Shown here one piece after another: positions 21,896 to 34,599 of a stretch of 64,000 nucleotides of DNA. The translations under genes were made by a program, and so were the position numbers. Position 1 is the stretch's first letter, and the number at the start of each line of letters is the position of its first letter. The notes below the pieces were generated by a model. That model ran no database searches and was not told the DNA's origin. It saw nothing but the letters and a program-made list of their open reading frames with translations. This DNA comes from Rhodosorus marinus. Its lineage: Eukaryota > Rhodophyta > Stylonematophyceae > Stylonematales > Stylonemataceae. The stretch spans positions 992,001 to 1,056,000 of the forward strand of contig JAMWBK010000009.1 of the NCBI GenBank assembly GCA_029953675.1, written 5' to 3'.

Positions 21896-24362
21896 TTATT
21901 CAATGGATATTGATATGATCTTAATCGGATTAACTGGCCGATCCTTAACTGCCTTAGTCCTCTCTATTGAAACGACAGTGTCCATACCCTTGGTCACCCT
22001 TCCGAATACTGTGTGCTTTCCATCCAGCCACGGCGCCGCCACAGTTGTAATAAAGAATTGACTCCCGTTCGTGTTTGGACCTGCGTTCGCCATACTCAAC
22101 TATGGTTCGAAACCATCCAAAGGACAACAAAAAATTCAAAGAGAAGCGGGTTTTCCGGATCAGCCCTTGTCAGCACGTTACGCAAGTCAAGAGTATGCGC
22201 TCGACGAGCGACTGGGAAGGCGCTATCGCTTTCTCTCAAAACGGACCGGCGAAAAACCTGAGTAAGAAAAAAGAACTTACCACACCAGGTCGATCATGCT
22301 TGAGATGTCGCCTGATCTCATCCTCAAATTCCCCTCCCCATATGCTCTCTCCTCCCGTGCCATCCCCTCGCGGATCACCAGTCTGTATCATGAAGTCCTT
22401 AATAACTCTGTGAAACAGTACGTTGTTGTAGTAGCCGTTCTTAGCATGCTTTGTGAAGTTCTCGACAGTCTTAGGACACTCCTTGGGGAAGAGTTTGAGG
22501 TGGATATCGCCGAGGCTGGTCTGCAGAATAAGGGACTCTGGCAGGCCGGACTCTTTTTCCCCGTCCTGATCATCCTCCTTCCCATCTGCCGCGGTACCAT
22601 CGGCGTTTCTTCGAGGTCGCCTGGCGCCACCAGCGGGAAGGACCTTCTCATTGAACACGTCACGCCCGGTTTCGCCTCCGTCCTCTCCTGGCTCTGACCT
22701 ACTGAAGATGAACAGCCTCTGCCTGTCGAATGAAGTGGCAACAACGGCTGGATCTGCTTCCTCTTGCGCCTGCTCAGCGCCGTTCATCAACGAGACGCCT
22801 CGGCTGGGAGTTCCTTGGAACAGGGCAAGCCTCAAAAACCTCTCCGAACTCTCCCCAAAGCCAAGCCACCGCGCGAGCCGATTCGTAACCAAGTTCAGTA
22901 CCTTTATACCAAGCGGAGTCCCATACAGCAGAAACTTCCCGCTCTCGTCGAAGATCGCGTTAGGAATTGAAACATCTTCCCTCCCTGAGGTCAGAGCCTC
23001 CTCCAGCGACCGCTCACGAGCCATCCGCCTCCCGAAATCTACAGGATCAAGCTTTTTCTGAGAACAAAGGAAGAAGTGGATTGGCGAGCAAGTTCAGAGA
23101 AGATGCCGTTAGACGTACCGGACTGGAAGCAGCAACGCTCACGTCCAAGACAAAAACAAAGCAAAAGTCAGAGACTCAATCTACTAGGAGGACATGTCTA
23201 GCAGTGTCAGTTCAAGCTGTCGTCTACTTTGAGAAGGCTCTAGCTAATGAACGTTGTTGCTGCCCAAAACTGAATCGAACTCTGAAGTTGGAGAAAATCC
23301 ATGCGTTGGGTAACTGCTAGGGGAAAACGATAATCGCGTACCTCTCTGTCCTGTTGTTCATGGGTCCGCGGTAGGGTTTCATCATAGGTCCTAGTGAGCT
23401 TGCCAGTTCCGTACCGAAAGACTCGTATGTGTCTGTCTCTAGACATACAGACGAACAGGTTTCCATCTCTGGAAAATTCTAGGCTCGTCGGGTCCGTGTT
23501 CTTCTTCGCGAGCTCGTACAGGTCTGTGTCGCTTTTGTAGGAAAACTCAACTCCACCTACATGAGACGTGGGGTCCTCTTCCTCCGGGCTCCAGTACTCA
23601 ACCATTCGCTTAGTGTCGATGCTCACAACAGATCTGTGCACAGGGTTGTAGCGCATGAGATGGATAGGTGTACGGTGCGGGAGGTTCTTGATAACTCGAA
23701 AAGGTTTCCCTTCATTCGATCGATACAGATAAACAGTTGGAGATTCATTGTCGGCGACAGCAAGTACTGCAGCCGCCGAATTTTGAGAGTGTATCCATTC
23801 GCAGACTCCAGGAGCGTACTCGGTTGAGACAAAGTTAACCTTGTCAATCAAGCAAGATTTAAACGTTAGAAACCCCGTAGCTTCTTAACGGTATGAAGTC
23901 CTTCAGTTTTGTGGTTGGCGATCTTACCATATCGAAACCAACCACGTCGAAAACCTTCATCGTTTTGTCGCCTTGAGATGAGCTACCAAGCCACAACCCG
24001 TCCCCGCTCACAGCAAGACCAGAAAATGCTCCGACGTGAGCTCTGAACATCTTCACAAACTCAATGCCGTCCGCGATCTTCTTCCAAAACTTCAACTGCC
24101 CATCTACAGATGCCGTGATCACCATATCAGTCCTCGGCGTTATCAACACGTGTGTCACCACATCTCGATGCATGTAGCTCTTCTGGTACATCTCAGCGCT
24201 CGGTAGGGCATCAAGGTACACTTTCTCATTCTTCAAAATCCTGCGTTTCTTCTTCACAGGGCGCCTCCCGCCCACCCCACCATCCGCCTCCCCATCAGGA
24301 GGAGGCGGTGGTGGCGCTGGACCAGTGTCCAGATCCTCCCCATCAGAACTTTCACTGCTCAT
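21896..24362 (-). CDS. PPWD1: WD40-cyclophilin, spliceosomal PPIase (PPWD1/CYP71 type)
   Basis: Four exons: 24362-23928, 23839-23342, 23057-22281 and 22099-21896, giving 637 residues, close to the usual size of about 645. After an acidic, proline-rich start comes a WD40 propeller ([30 protein letters not shown], then [20 protein letters not shown]). The C-terminal cyclophilin domain starts near residue 485 ([20 protein letters not shown]). Its catalytic region [17 protein letters not shown] contains Arg528, Phe533 and Gln536, and [15 protein letters not shown] follows. In animals this isomerase is part of the spliceosome; the plant homologue CYP71 acts in chromatin silencing. The stop codon overlaps AATAAA, so the 3' UTR may be very short. 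It diverges from nothing nearby; SAP30BP follows 1.3 kb upstream on the same strand. Confidence 0.93.
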
Positions 24363-25626
24363 CCTCCTTCGTGAACAAGAAGGATGAAAACCTCTTCGAA
24401 TGGAAAAGCTTCCAAATAAACCCAAAACATATACCCCAGAAAACACAATGAGAGAAAACCGCTTCCTAATCTGCTCAAATGGCTGCTCTTCTTCCTGCTC
24501 AAAAAAGCGTCCAAAAGTCCGAACCTCTTCCTCATGAGATGCCTATAATTCGTAAACTTATTTCTAAAGATTCCAGATCATGAAATGCGTTTATTAATAT
24601 ATTCGTATTATTTTTTTAAAATGATGATGTTCTGGGGGAACGTTTAAACTCTGTGCAGAGTTGATCCTAGAATATGCTCCCAACAGTTGCATCGTGAAGG
24701 CACCTGCGCTGACGGCTGGCGAGGAGAAAAACGAACGTCGTGGTTGCAAAGGTAGACCCTCCAATTGTGCTTCCGAAGGACAGTCCGATACCTCAAAGCA
24801 GACGAGTCGGTGGTGGATAAGGTGACAACGAGGTCGAGGATATCGAGAGAGGAACAGCTACAAATTCGGGGAATTCACCTCCGCGAACTCCATCTCGAAG
24901 TTCGTTTGCGCCACACGGCAGGCGGCTGAGCGGATTGTAATCTGAAGCAGCGGCAGAGTGTTAATAAGACAAATTTCGTTCTTCTTTTGCAATTCTGTAG
25001 TCTACGGAGCGGAATAGCAATTCGCAATTCAGCCTGCCCCACAGGGATCGAGACCTCTTAAGCTATACTTGGGAGTTCTTGGCATCGTGGAAATTTGTGC
25101 GCAAGCTTTCACCTTACAATGCTGAATCCAATGTTCAGGATGCACCCGTTATCTTCAGTCAACTAACTTACTTCAGGGTGGCCGCTTATGGGAAAGTCCG
25201 TTCCAGAGTGATTTCCTATTTTGAGTCTTAGTTTTTGGTCTGTGATTTGTACATGAAGATCTGGATACCGGAACTCCATCGTTTCGCCGGTGTTTCCAGA
25301 ACAGTCTCGTCCATCTGTTCAAATACCTAACCAGAACTTTGCACCGCGTCGTACTCCAGTTTCTGGTTCGTTCCGCTGAATTACATTGCCCACAGCCACC
25401 AGGCCCCCCTTAAAAGGCCTCGGCATCTCCGAACGAGAAGACGCATAACTAAAAAAATTCCGGCTTGCGAAACTGCATGGGAGGTTCTACGTTGCGCAAT
25501 TTTTTCTTCTGGGAAGAGTTGCAGCCGGTCGTTGAAACCGAACTGGAAACGTCTAGTGGCTGGTCAAGCTGACCTGGGTGTATGCGTCTCTGTCCCCCAT
25601 GATTAACTCTAATAAGAAGCTCTCGT
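24363..25626. other. Intergenic region (1.3 kb)
   Basis: Between two minus-strand genes. I see no open frame of interest, RNA gene or repeat. The promoter of PPWD1 should be within 24363-24700, where the sequence turns AT-rich. Confidence 0.5.
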
Positions 25627-26560
25627 TCAGCCTCGGGAGTCCCACTTTGATCGCTTTCCTTTTGACGTAATTTTGGAAGTAGGCGGAATTGCCATATTCC
25701 TTCCCTCACCAATCAATCTCTGTTCAGCAGCTAGCGCCTTGTAGTACTCATCCTTTCTAAAGTCTCTTCCTGCAAATGAGCTGTAAGAACCGGGGGAAGA
25801 AAGCTTTGCAAGTCAGCAAGATACTCGACGGGGTCACATGGACGTGTACTTCATTAAGGACGACGTGCGGTCTATCTATCCTACCTCGTCTTTGGCAAAT
25901 TTGTGCCATGCTCGTCGAGTTCGCAATAGGCGACCATTTTCTCGAGTATTGCTGGATTTCGGAAGGCATGATTTCTTCGTACACTATCATTGAAGTCCAC
26001 GCCTTCTTTCAACTTCGAAAGTGCATACTCAACCCATTCTCCTAGCTCTTTTTCTGGTTCCAATACGTTCTCACGCTACATGGTATCCGCGGAGCCGATT
26101 CCAGGGCGCAAAAAACGAACACAATAACAACATCGAATCAGCAACACCAAAGAAAAAAGATACAATACAGCACATAGGGTGGAGTTCCAAAAAGCACCTC
26201 ATTCGTTGTGGAGATAACCTTTATCGACGTCATGTCAATCCCCTCGTAATGTCCTTCATCAAATTCCTCGTCATCGTCCTCACCTTCGCTACCTGGACCA
26301 GTATCCGTACCTCTCTCAGGCTCTACAACTTGTCCGGACTCTTCATCCATGGTTTGATTTGTTTTCCTTGTTCTGTTGAAGCTGTTGTCACAGAGCTCCA
26401 CACCCGCCGCACCCTCCTCAAACATTTTCCAACTTCTGAGAGGTAGTTGAAGCCGAGCGTGCGACTTCGATTGAGACTGGGACGATGGCATTCGAACTGG
26501 TTCAAATATTTTTGTAGTCGTGGGAAGCTTATGACTTAATTTGATCTCATTTCTGTTCAT
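25627..26560 (-). CDS. SAP30BP: SAP30-binding protein / HCNGP-like regulator
   Basis: Three exons: 26560-26198, 26075-25885 and 25765-25627, giving 230 residues. The core matches the HCNGP family: NVLEPEKELGEWVEYAL, SKLKEGVDFNDSVRR, FRNPAILEKMVAYCELDEHG, then TNLPK and EYYKALAAEQ. It ends in the typical KRSKWDS motif near the C-terminus. SAP30BP is a nuclear protein linked to the SIN3-SAP30 deacetylase complex and to pre-mRNA splicing of short introns. The N-terminal 120 residues are acidic and poorly conserved, so the start is uncertain (ATGs at 26560, 26491 and 26350). The last acceptor (GCAGGAAG) is chosen because it alone keeps the reading frame. Confidence 0.82.
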
Positions 26561-27225
26561 GGATTAGTATACTCGTGTCTGAGCTTTCACAACCAGACAC
26601 AGCGAAAGGCTTGTTGACAGCTTCCTCATTCAGTCGATGGCATTACCAGGCAACTATAGGGAATGTTCATCTGCCGCCGGAGGCTCAATTGAGGATGAAG
26701 AGAATGGCCTCCCAGTTAGCTCTGAATAAACGGAGTACGGAGAGTATCTTAAACGATAACTGGAAACACTCTACAGAGAAAACTGCGTTGAGGTGCGAGA
26801 CCCGAGCCTTGGAAGTTAATCCAGCGACGCTGTTTTCTACTTGGGTTTCCAGCTTCTTCCAAATAGCTGCTGGGTTTTTGGAGGAGATGAGAGCTCAGAA
26901 AAAAGAAAAAGGCCGCTGTGTGACTGCTTCTAGGGTAAACAGATGAATTTGTGAACGCACTTTGTGAGGTTGGCAGCGAACTGTTCGTGTACGTATGCCA
27001 TGGCGGCTAAGGTGGGATTCAAACGGATGCGGACGGTCGCAAGTTCGCAAGGATCCGAAAAACACATGTTTGAGGAGTAATTCATTTAATTCTTTTCTGC
27101 TTTTTGGTGGATTTTTCATATCACGTCGCCAATAATTTCTGAAGCTCCGCTCTGTTTCATTTGACTGGTGCTTCTTCTCGTTTTCAGGGGTTTTTGCCTT
27201 TTCTTCGCGACTTTTGCTTTTTCAC

Positions 27226-28501
27226 TTAGCCTTTAAGTGCCTCCGCACCGGAAATAATCTCAATAAGCTCGCTGGTAATGACCGCCTGTCTTTGTCTGTT
27301 GTAGGTCAGGGTTAGCCTTGAGAGCATGTCTTTTGCGTTGTTCGTAGCATTGTCCATAGCGCTCATTCTTGCCGCTTGCTCACTGGTGGAGTTCTCCAGC
27401 ATTGCTGAATAGAGCTGAGTGGCAAGCTGGAATTCGTACAGATCTCTAAAGGCCTGCAGAAAGGATTTCCAGAGCAAGACATGATTAGAAAATTCACCCA
27501 AAGGTTGAGTGCGCGGGTGTTCTCCCAGGTCCGTTTGACTGAACTTACAGCAGCACCGTCGAGATCTGTTTCAAATTCGTACTCGTCGAAACGAGCAGCA
27601 TTCTCCTCCAAGAAGCTGAGCCCGTACACGACTTGCCTTGTGACGATTTGTGAAATTACAGATTTGAACTGGTTGTAGACGATAGTGATTGTGTCAACCG
27701 GACGATTTAAGACCTCCTCGGCAATTACACAGACCTGGAAAGCGAAAGCTCCAGAATCAGTGAACAAATATTGCGAGCCCCTACTACTTTGAAACCCGAC
27801 AACGTCGTATTTGGACATTTGAAATATTGCCATCTATTCTTACCTGAGTGAAGGTTGGCGGAGTCTTGAAAGCATCTTTGAACGAAACAACAATGTCTTT
27901 TGCTGCTACTCTTGTAAGTGCGTCCCTTCCCTTGTCGCCAACGAGCATAATATCTCCCCGCATAGTCTCCGTCCGGTACATGGCTTTGACATCTTTGACA
28001 ACCGAGGAGTTCACACCTCCGCACAACCCTCGATCAGAAGTCATCGGAATAATCAACCTGGGCCAAAAAGGAAAACGGTCGTTAGCGTCAAAGACCGTCC
28101 AACCCCAATCACTTGACAGTCTGCAGCGTGTCATCAAGAAATTGTTGAAGATAATATCGGATAACTCACTTCTTCTTGCTTTCAGGTTCACCCGAACCCG
28201 CGGTAGGGGTCTGCGCTCCCTCTGTTGAATCCTCCAGGTGCTTAAAGAAATCGGCCATTGCCTTTGAAAACGGACGTGCCAACTCCTGCTTTGTCTGAAC
28301 GCCGCGCAATTTCGCGGCTGCAACCATTTTCATGGCCTTGGTAATTTTCGAGATCGAGCTCACAGATCTCATTCTATTCCTCACCGCCTTCAAGTTGGCC
28401 ATCCCCCGATCCTGAACCGTAACCACCTTACCGGGTCCGAACAAAGACCCGTTTCTACCCGCTGCCTTAAACAGGGAGCCACCGCGCATCATCATAGACA
28501 T
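27226..28501 (-). CDS. ATP5F1C: Mitochondrial F1-ATP synthase gamma subunit
   Basis: Four exons: 28501-28170, 28057-27844, 27734-27549 and 27453-27226, giving 319 residues. The central rotor shaft of F1 is recognised from both coiled-coil ends: [23 protein letters not shown] near the N-terminus and [41 protein letters not shown] at the C-terminus, with [17 protein letters not shown] between. A basic presequence of about 30 residues precedes it, and the plastid-type regulatory cysteine insert is absent, so it is the mitochondrial form. All junctions keep frame with GTGAGT, GTAAGA and GTAAGT donors. The gene is divergent to MIC10 across 2.5 kb. Confidence 0.95.
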
Positions 28502-30972
28502 CTTTATAGCAACTAAATATTACTGCACCTTAGGCACCCCGCCTAAAAGCCCCCACCGCCCACCACCAACACCGCTCCCTTAAACCCCAGAGAATACTAT
28601 ACACTTCCCCCCCTCCCCGACCCTCCAAAATACAGTTCCCAAACCTGTTCTCAACCGCCTATCGGGGATACGATCTCTGATCGAAACTCACCTCCAAAAC
28701 CCTCTGAATTACACTTCAGATCAATACTAATCGCACCCTAAAGAGCTCGCCCTCCTTACCCCAAAGCTTCCGTCCCCCGTCATAAAAATCTACGAATCCC
28801 AGTCGATCACCATCTCTGCCGCTCATCACCCGACAGCTTCTCAAAGCCAAAGCCGAACGAAAAAGAGACAAACCCGAAATGGATCGATTATTCTTTAACA
28901 AAACCATATTCATGAAAACGATCGAAAAATACATCAAAAACGAAAAAAATAAGGCTTGATGGTAGTCAGGAAAGACTATTCCCTCCCCCCACCCTCATTC
29001 GTTTCATTGTTGACTTTGTGAGAGCTTGCAAAATTCCGAAACCTATCCTACCCGTAGTGGGATAATAAATGCTCTTAATTTCCCAACCACACTCCTCCTT
29101 GAAGATTTTACGTGAGAAGTGGAAGGGGGTAAAAACGGAACAGTTATCCTGGTTGTTCCCTCCCATCGGGATTGTAAGGGGCTGAGTGGATGGTATGGTT
29201 TGGACGTCCTGCTTCTGATCGATGTGATTGGAGAAAATATATTAAAACGTAGTACAAATTTAGATTGTTCGTTTCGAAGTCAGCGATTGAGGATTGGATT
29301 TCTCTATCCAATTGCAGCACTGGATTGGCACGCAGTAACCAGTGATGTATCTTAACAATATTTTGTAGTGTTTTAAATTTTATGATTGGATAATAGGTTG
29401 AGATATAGAGTCTATGAGTCCAATTGGTTCGGCTTTTTAAGCAAGAGCAGCCAATAGCAGGTAAGATATGACGCCAGAGCCTCTTTGACATAGAAGAATA
29501 ACGAATCAATGCTCGAAAGGTTCAAAATATTGGTTTGAAATGCCAGATCAAGAACATCCTTCCTTTTTCGGATAAGTGGCAAGGGGATTTATTTTGCGTC
29601 TTTGTTGCTTGAGGTTTTGTTCATATGAAAAATAGGGAATATATTTCACTTAAGCTACATTCCAGTGGATCGGGGAAAAGAAGGAGGTATCTCCAAATCT
29701 GGCATCTATTGTCATGATTCTGTACGTATCGATCCTATATTTCAGCAAACTACGACATCTTTAGTAGAGCACAACGTGAACCGCGCTAGATCGGTTAAGT
29801 ATTCCATTGAGGTTAAGTCAATACTCCGATTTCCTCCATCCAGGGGACTCTTAAACTGATCAAGCCCACCATGGATGCAAGCGTTGCTCTGGGGTGACCC
29901 CTTGTCGTTGTGGAGCAACCTCGACACTGAGTGGGGCCCAGCGCTCGCGTTTCGTCGGCTTGCGGTATGGTCCTCAGGTCGAACCTCCCAACTGCACCAC
30001 GGTCACGGCGCTTGTGCCAGACTGAGCCGTTCGGCCAAACTGTTCAGAGAGGAGAAGTATGATCGTCCACAGCAGCAGAAGACTGGCATCGATCCAGCCA
30101 TCTCCAACTCGCGATCCACAAGAAGCTCATTTTCCAAAGATAGTTCCACTGCTCAAAATCCTGCGACACACTTTTTCCTGCTTCCTGAGCTCATTCCTCC
30201 GCGCGTGAATAGAAAAGAAATTTTAACACAGCACTCGAAAAATATCATCAATACCTCAACGATGATTATCTATATTTTTAAAAACAAATAGATTAGTCGA
30301 TTCGGATCCGCTCAGGCAGTTTGGTGAGGTGAACGCTTCTCCCACGCAGTCCAGGAGAGTCACACCTGGAGAACTTGGCGGAACTTCACTTGCCAAGAAA
30401 CTATCGGGAGGCACCTTTGACGTCCTTCATACTCATCAAATGCCTCTCGAGCATCTTCCATCTCGTAGAGGAACCAAACACAAACTGAAAAGCCTCCTGT
30501 CCTCTGCCTTTGGCTGCATCCATTTAGAACCGTCAATGTCAAGATTAATTCCTTAGTTGTCAGAACTCTCCAAGAAATAAAGAATATAGTTCATTTTTAG
30601 AATGAAGTATCTAAATTATGAGTTTTAGATATAAATTATGAGTTTTTCTGTCTGCATCGATCGGTCCTCTTGATGGTTCCCTATAACTGTAGCTGTTACC
30701 CAGCTTTGAGAGGGAGGGAGTGCGATATGTTTCGGACGGGAAGTATAGATGACGAATGCAGGATTTGTGCATGTGTTGATTTAGTGTCTCTACGGTTCGT
30801 GGTTTTGTCATTGGTTATCTGGACTCGTCTTTCTGACACGGATTGTCTGACTGAACTCTTCTTTCAATCCACGGGCGAATCCCATTGGGTTGGCGTTTGG
30901 AGTTTTGGTACAGTTTTGCATTTGAGTTACTGTTTTTGAGGGATCTGAGTGGGATTGTGATAAGCTTCTGTC
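28502..30972. other. Intergenic region (2.5 kb) between ATP synthase gamma and MIC10
   Basis: Non-coding as far as I can see. Several frames stay open for 60-140 codons but resemble nothing. The middle (29227-29455) has a cluster of ATTGG/CCAAT boxes listed separately. It must hold both divergent promoters. Confidence 0.5.
29227..29455. promoter_or_regulatory. Cluster of ATTGG/CCAAT boxes
   Basis: ATTGG on the plus strand starts at 29227, 29293, 29324, 29385 and 29423, with CCAAT at 29308, 29420 and 29451. Successive plus-strand boxes are 66, 31, 61 and 38 bp apart. CCAAT boxes bind NF-Y in eukaryotes. Position between two divergent genes suggests a shared upstream element; this is inference. 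Confidence 0.4.
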
Positions 30973-31407
30973 ATGTCTGAATCACAGCTGTCGGATTTGT
31001 TCGATGAATCCATCGAGAATGGATTGAAAAGAATAGGATACGGAGTTCTTTCTGGATTGGGGACTGGATTAGTGCTTGCAAGTATGTTGCTGCACCTCCA
31101 CGCATTGATTTGATGTGGCAACCTCAGGGAGGTCTGCGCCTCGGGTCTCGTTGTTGCGATCGATGAGTTCTGTTCCTTTCTGATTGGCACTTTTTCTTTT
31201 TCCTTAGGATCAAACATTGTTCGCGCAGGGGTGGTTGGACTGTCCGTCGGGGTTGGACTGGGTATGACGTACGCTGAAACACAGAATCGATTCGAAGCAC
31301 TTTCCGCGTCCTCTGAAGACATTCCCAAGGAGGCACCGGCAACCCCTCCTACCGGAACCATCCAGGAAGCGCCCTCGTCGAATGACAGTCCTATGGAAGG
31401 CTCGTAA
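30973..31407 (+). CDS. MIC10: MICOS subunit MIC10
   Basis: Two exons, 30973-31081 and 31208-31407, give 102 residues. The core matches MIC10/MINOS1. After MSESQLSDLFDESIENG come two short membrane segments with the glycine motifs that drive MIC10 oligomers: GLGTG (28-32) in the first and GVGLG (51-55) in the second, followed by MTYAETQNRFE. MIC10 bends the inner mitochondrial membrane at crista junctions and also contacts ATP synthase dimers. A 35-residue Ser/Pro/Glu tail after the second segment is longer than in fungi or animals. The junction (GCAA/GTATGT and TTAG/GATC) falls inside the loop between the membrane segments. Confident despite the small size. Confidence 0.88.
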
Positions 31408-31832
31408 CAGGGCATGACATGTGTTCGTTAATCTAAACCTCTTCAGAAAGATTTCGACTGAGGAACTCCAGAACTTTATGTTCGCGTTAAGTCGCTTCCG
31501 GTCTACGTGGTTTGCCAAACATATAAACTTTTTAATCATACAAAGCCTTTTGAGCACCACGGCTGCCAGCGAAGCTACCTCGCGGTATCTCGGTGGCACT
31601 CTGGTAGTGTAGACTACTTACAGCTCTATTCTGTACAAATCACATACGAAATAAATCAAAAAACCATACACAAAGATAGGCACAGAAACGAATGTCAACA
31701 ACACCGCCGCATTCACAGGAAAAGTAGACTCCAACCTTTCATTGGCTCAGGATGCGTTATACAAGCTGTTTTGCTCCTTGCGAGCTATTCACTCCAGCCC
31801 TCAAAATTGTTTCCCGCAGTGGCTCATCAGTG
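31408..31832. other. Short convergent spacer
   Basis: Between MIC10 and the MAP kinase gene. Nothing coding or repetitive seen. Confidence 0.4.
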
Positions 31833-33704
<1,872 letters not shown>

Positions 33705-34599
33705 ATTTTTCGCTTTTTGTCCTGCAGACTACGCGCCGACGACGGCTCCAGAACCACTACTCTACTTCCGTTCCAAACAAAACCCGTTCAAATCCCAAAA
33801 AGAAACCGCACAGTGGACTAGGTCTTCCGTCGGCTTAACCTAGACCAACTCACAAACAAGCACCAAAATAAAACCAGTCCACCCTCCACCGAACAACGGA
33901 TACACCCCAATCTAAAACAGCACTACGTTAGAAACGTCGCCATGTCCTCTACACTTTCACCCACCTTCATGAACCAAGACCACTGCGAACTGAGACTCTT
34001 CCCCCCCAAAAACGAGCATGGTCTTTCAACGTACACCAGCTAGTTTTGCCACTCCCAAAAACCCTTGAAGAAGAAGCATCGGCGTCTCCACAAACATTTA
34101 CCACCCCAGATTCCAACCCTCAACGCAGGACCTCCTCCTAAGAAACCAAAAACCAAACTTATGTGTTGAAACTTTCTCTGTTGAATATCTCTCTTCAAGT
34201 CGATAAAGCGGAAGCTCTTCGGGAAGAAGAAGATTGTAAAACTTTCCCGCTTGAACCGAAGCTCCAGTTCGCGCTGTGCACAGCCCCTTCCAGGCTTAGA
34301 GAAGTCTGCGGCAGCATGTCCCGCGGAGATGGTTCTGCTGCGAACAAGGTCTCTGGTCGCACTGGCAGATGTTTTTTTTTTGAGTTAAGCAAACTTCTCT
34401 CGAGAAGGGCGAGAGGGCAGGCGTTGACTGGAGTTGGGGAGGGTGACTACCACTCGGAACAGAGTGGCTGTGCCCCCGTTTAGGAAGCTCACGTTTGTAT
34501 GGTCCGTCTCGAGATGAAAGATCTTGAGCTGAGCAAGTGCCAGTTGGTTCTGTGCCGGGGGTGCTCTGAGTTGCTACGAAATCCATGTTAAATATTTTA
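33705..34599. other. Intergenic region (0.9 kb)
   Basis: Upstream of the MAP kinase and downstream of the P-loop/SWIM gene, both on the minus strand. No gene, RNA or repeat supported. Confidence 0.5.

Noticed and set aside
29144-29509. Minus-strand frame of 121 codons
   Set aside because: Runs through the ATTGG cluster in AT-rich DNA; no domain or plausible composition.
29960-30020. A tRNA-like stretch with GGTCGAACC
   Set aside because: No acceptor stem or anticodon arm can be folded around it on either strand.
29875-30291. Plus-strand frame of 138 codons
   Set aside because: No recognisable features, and no plausible splice partner nearby.
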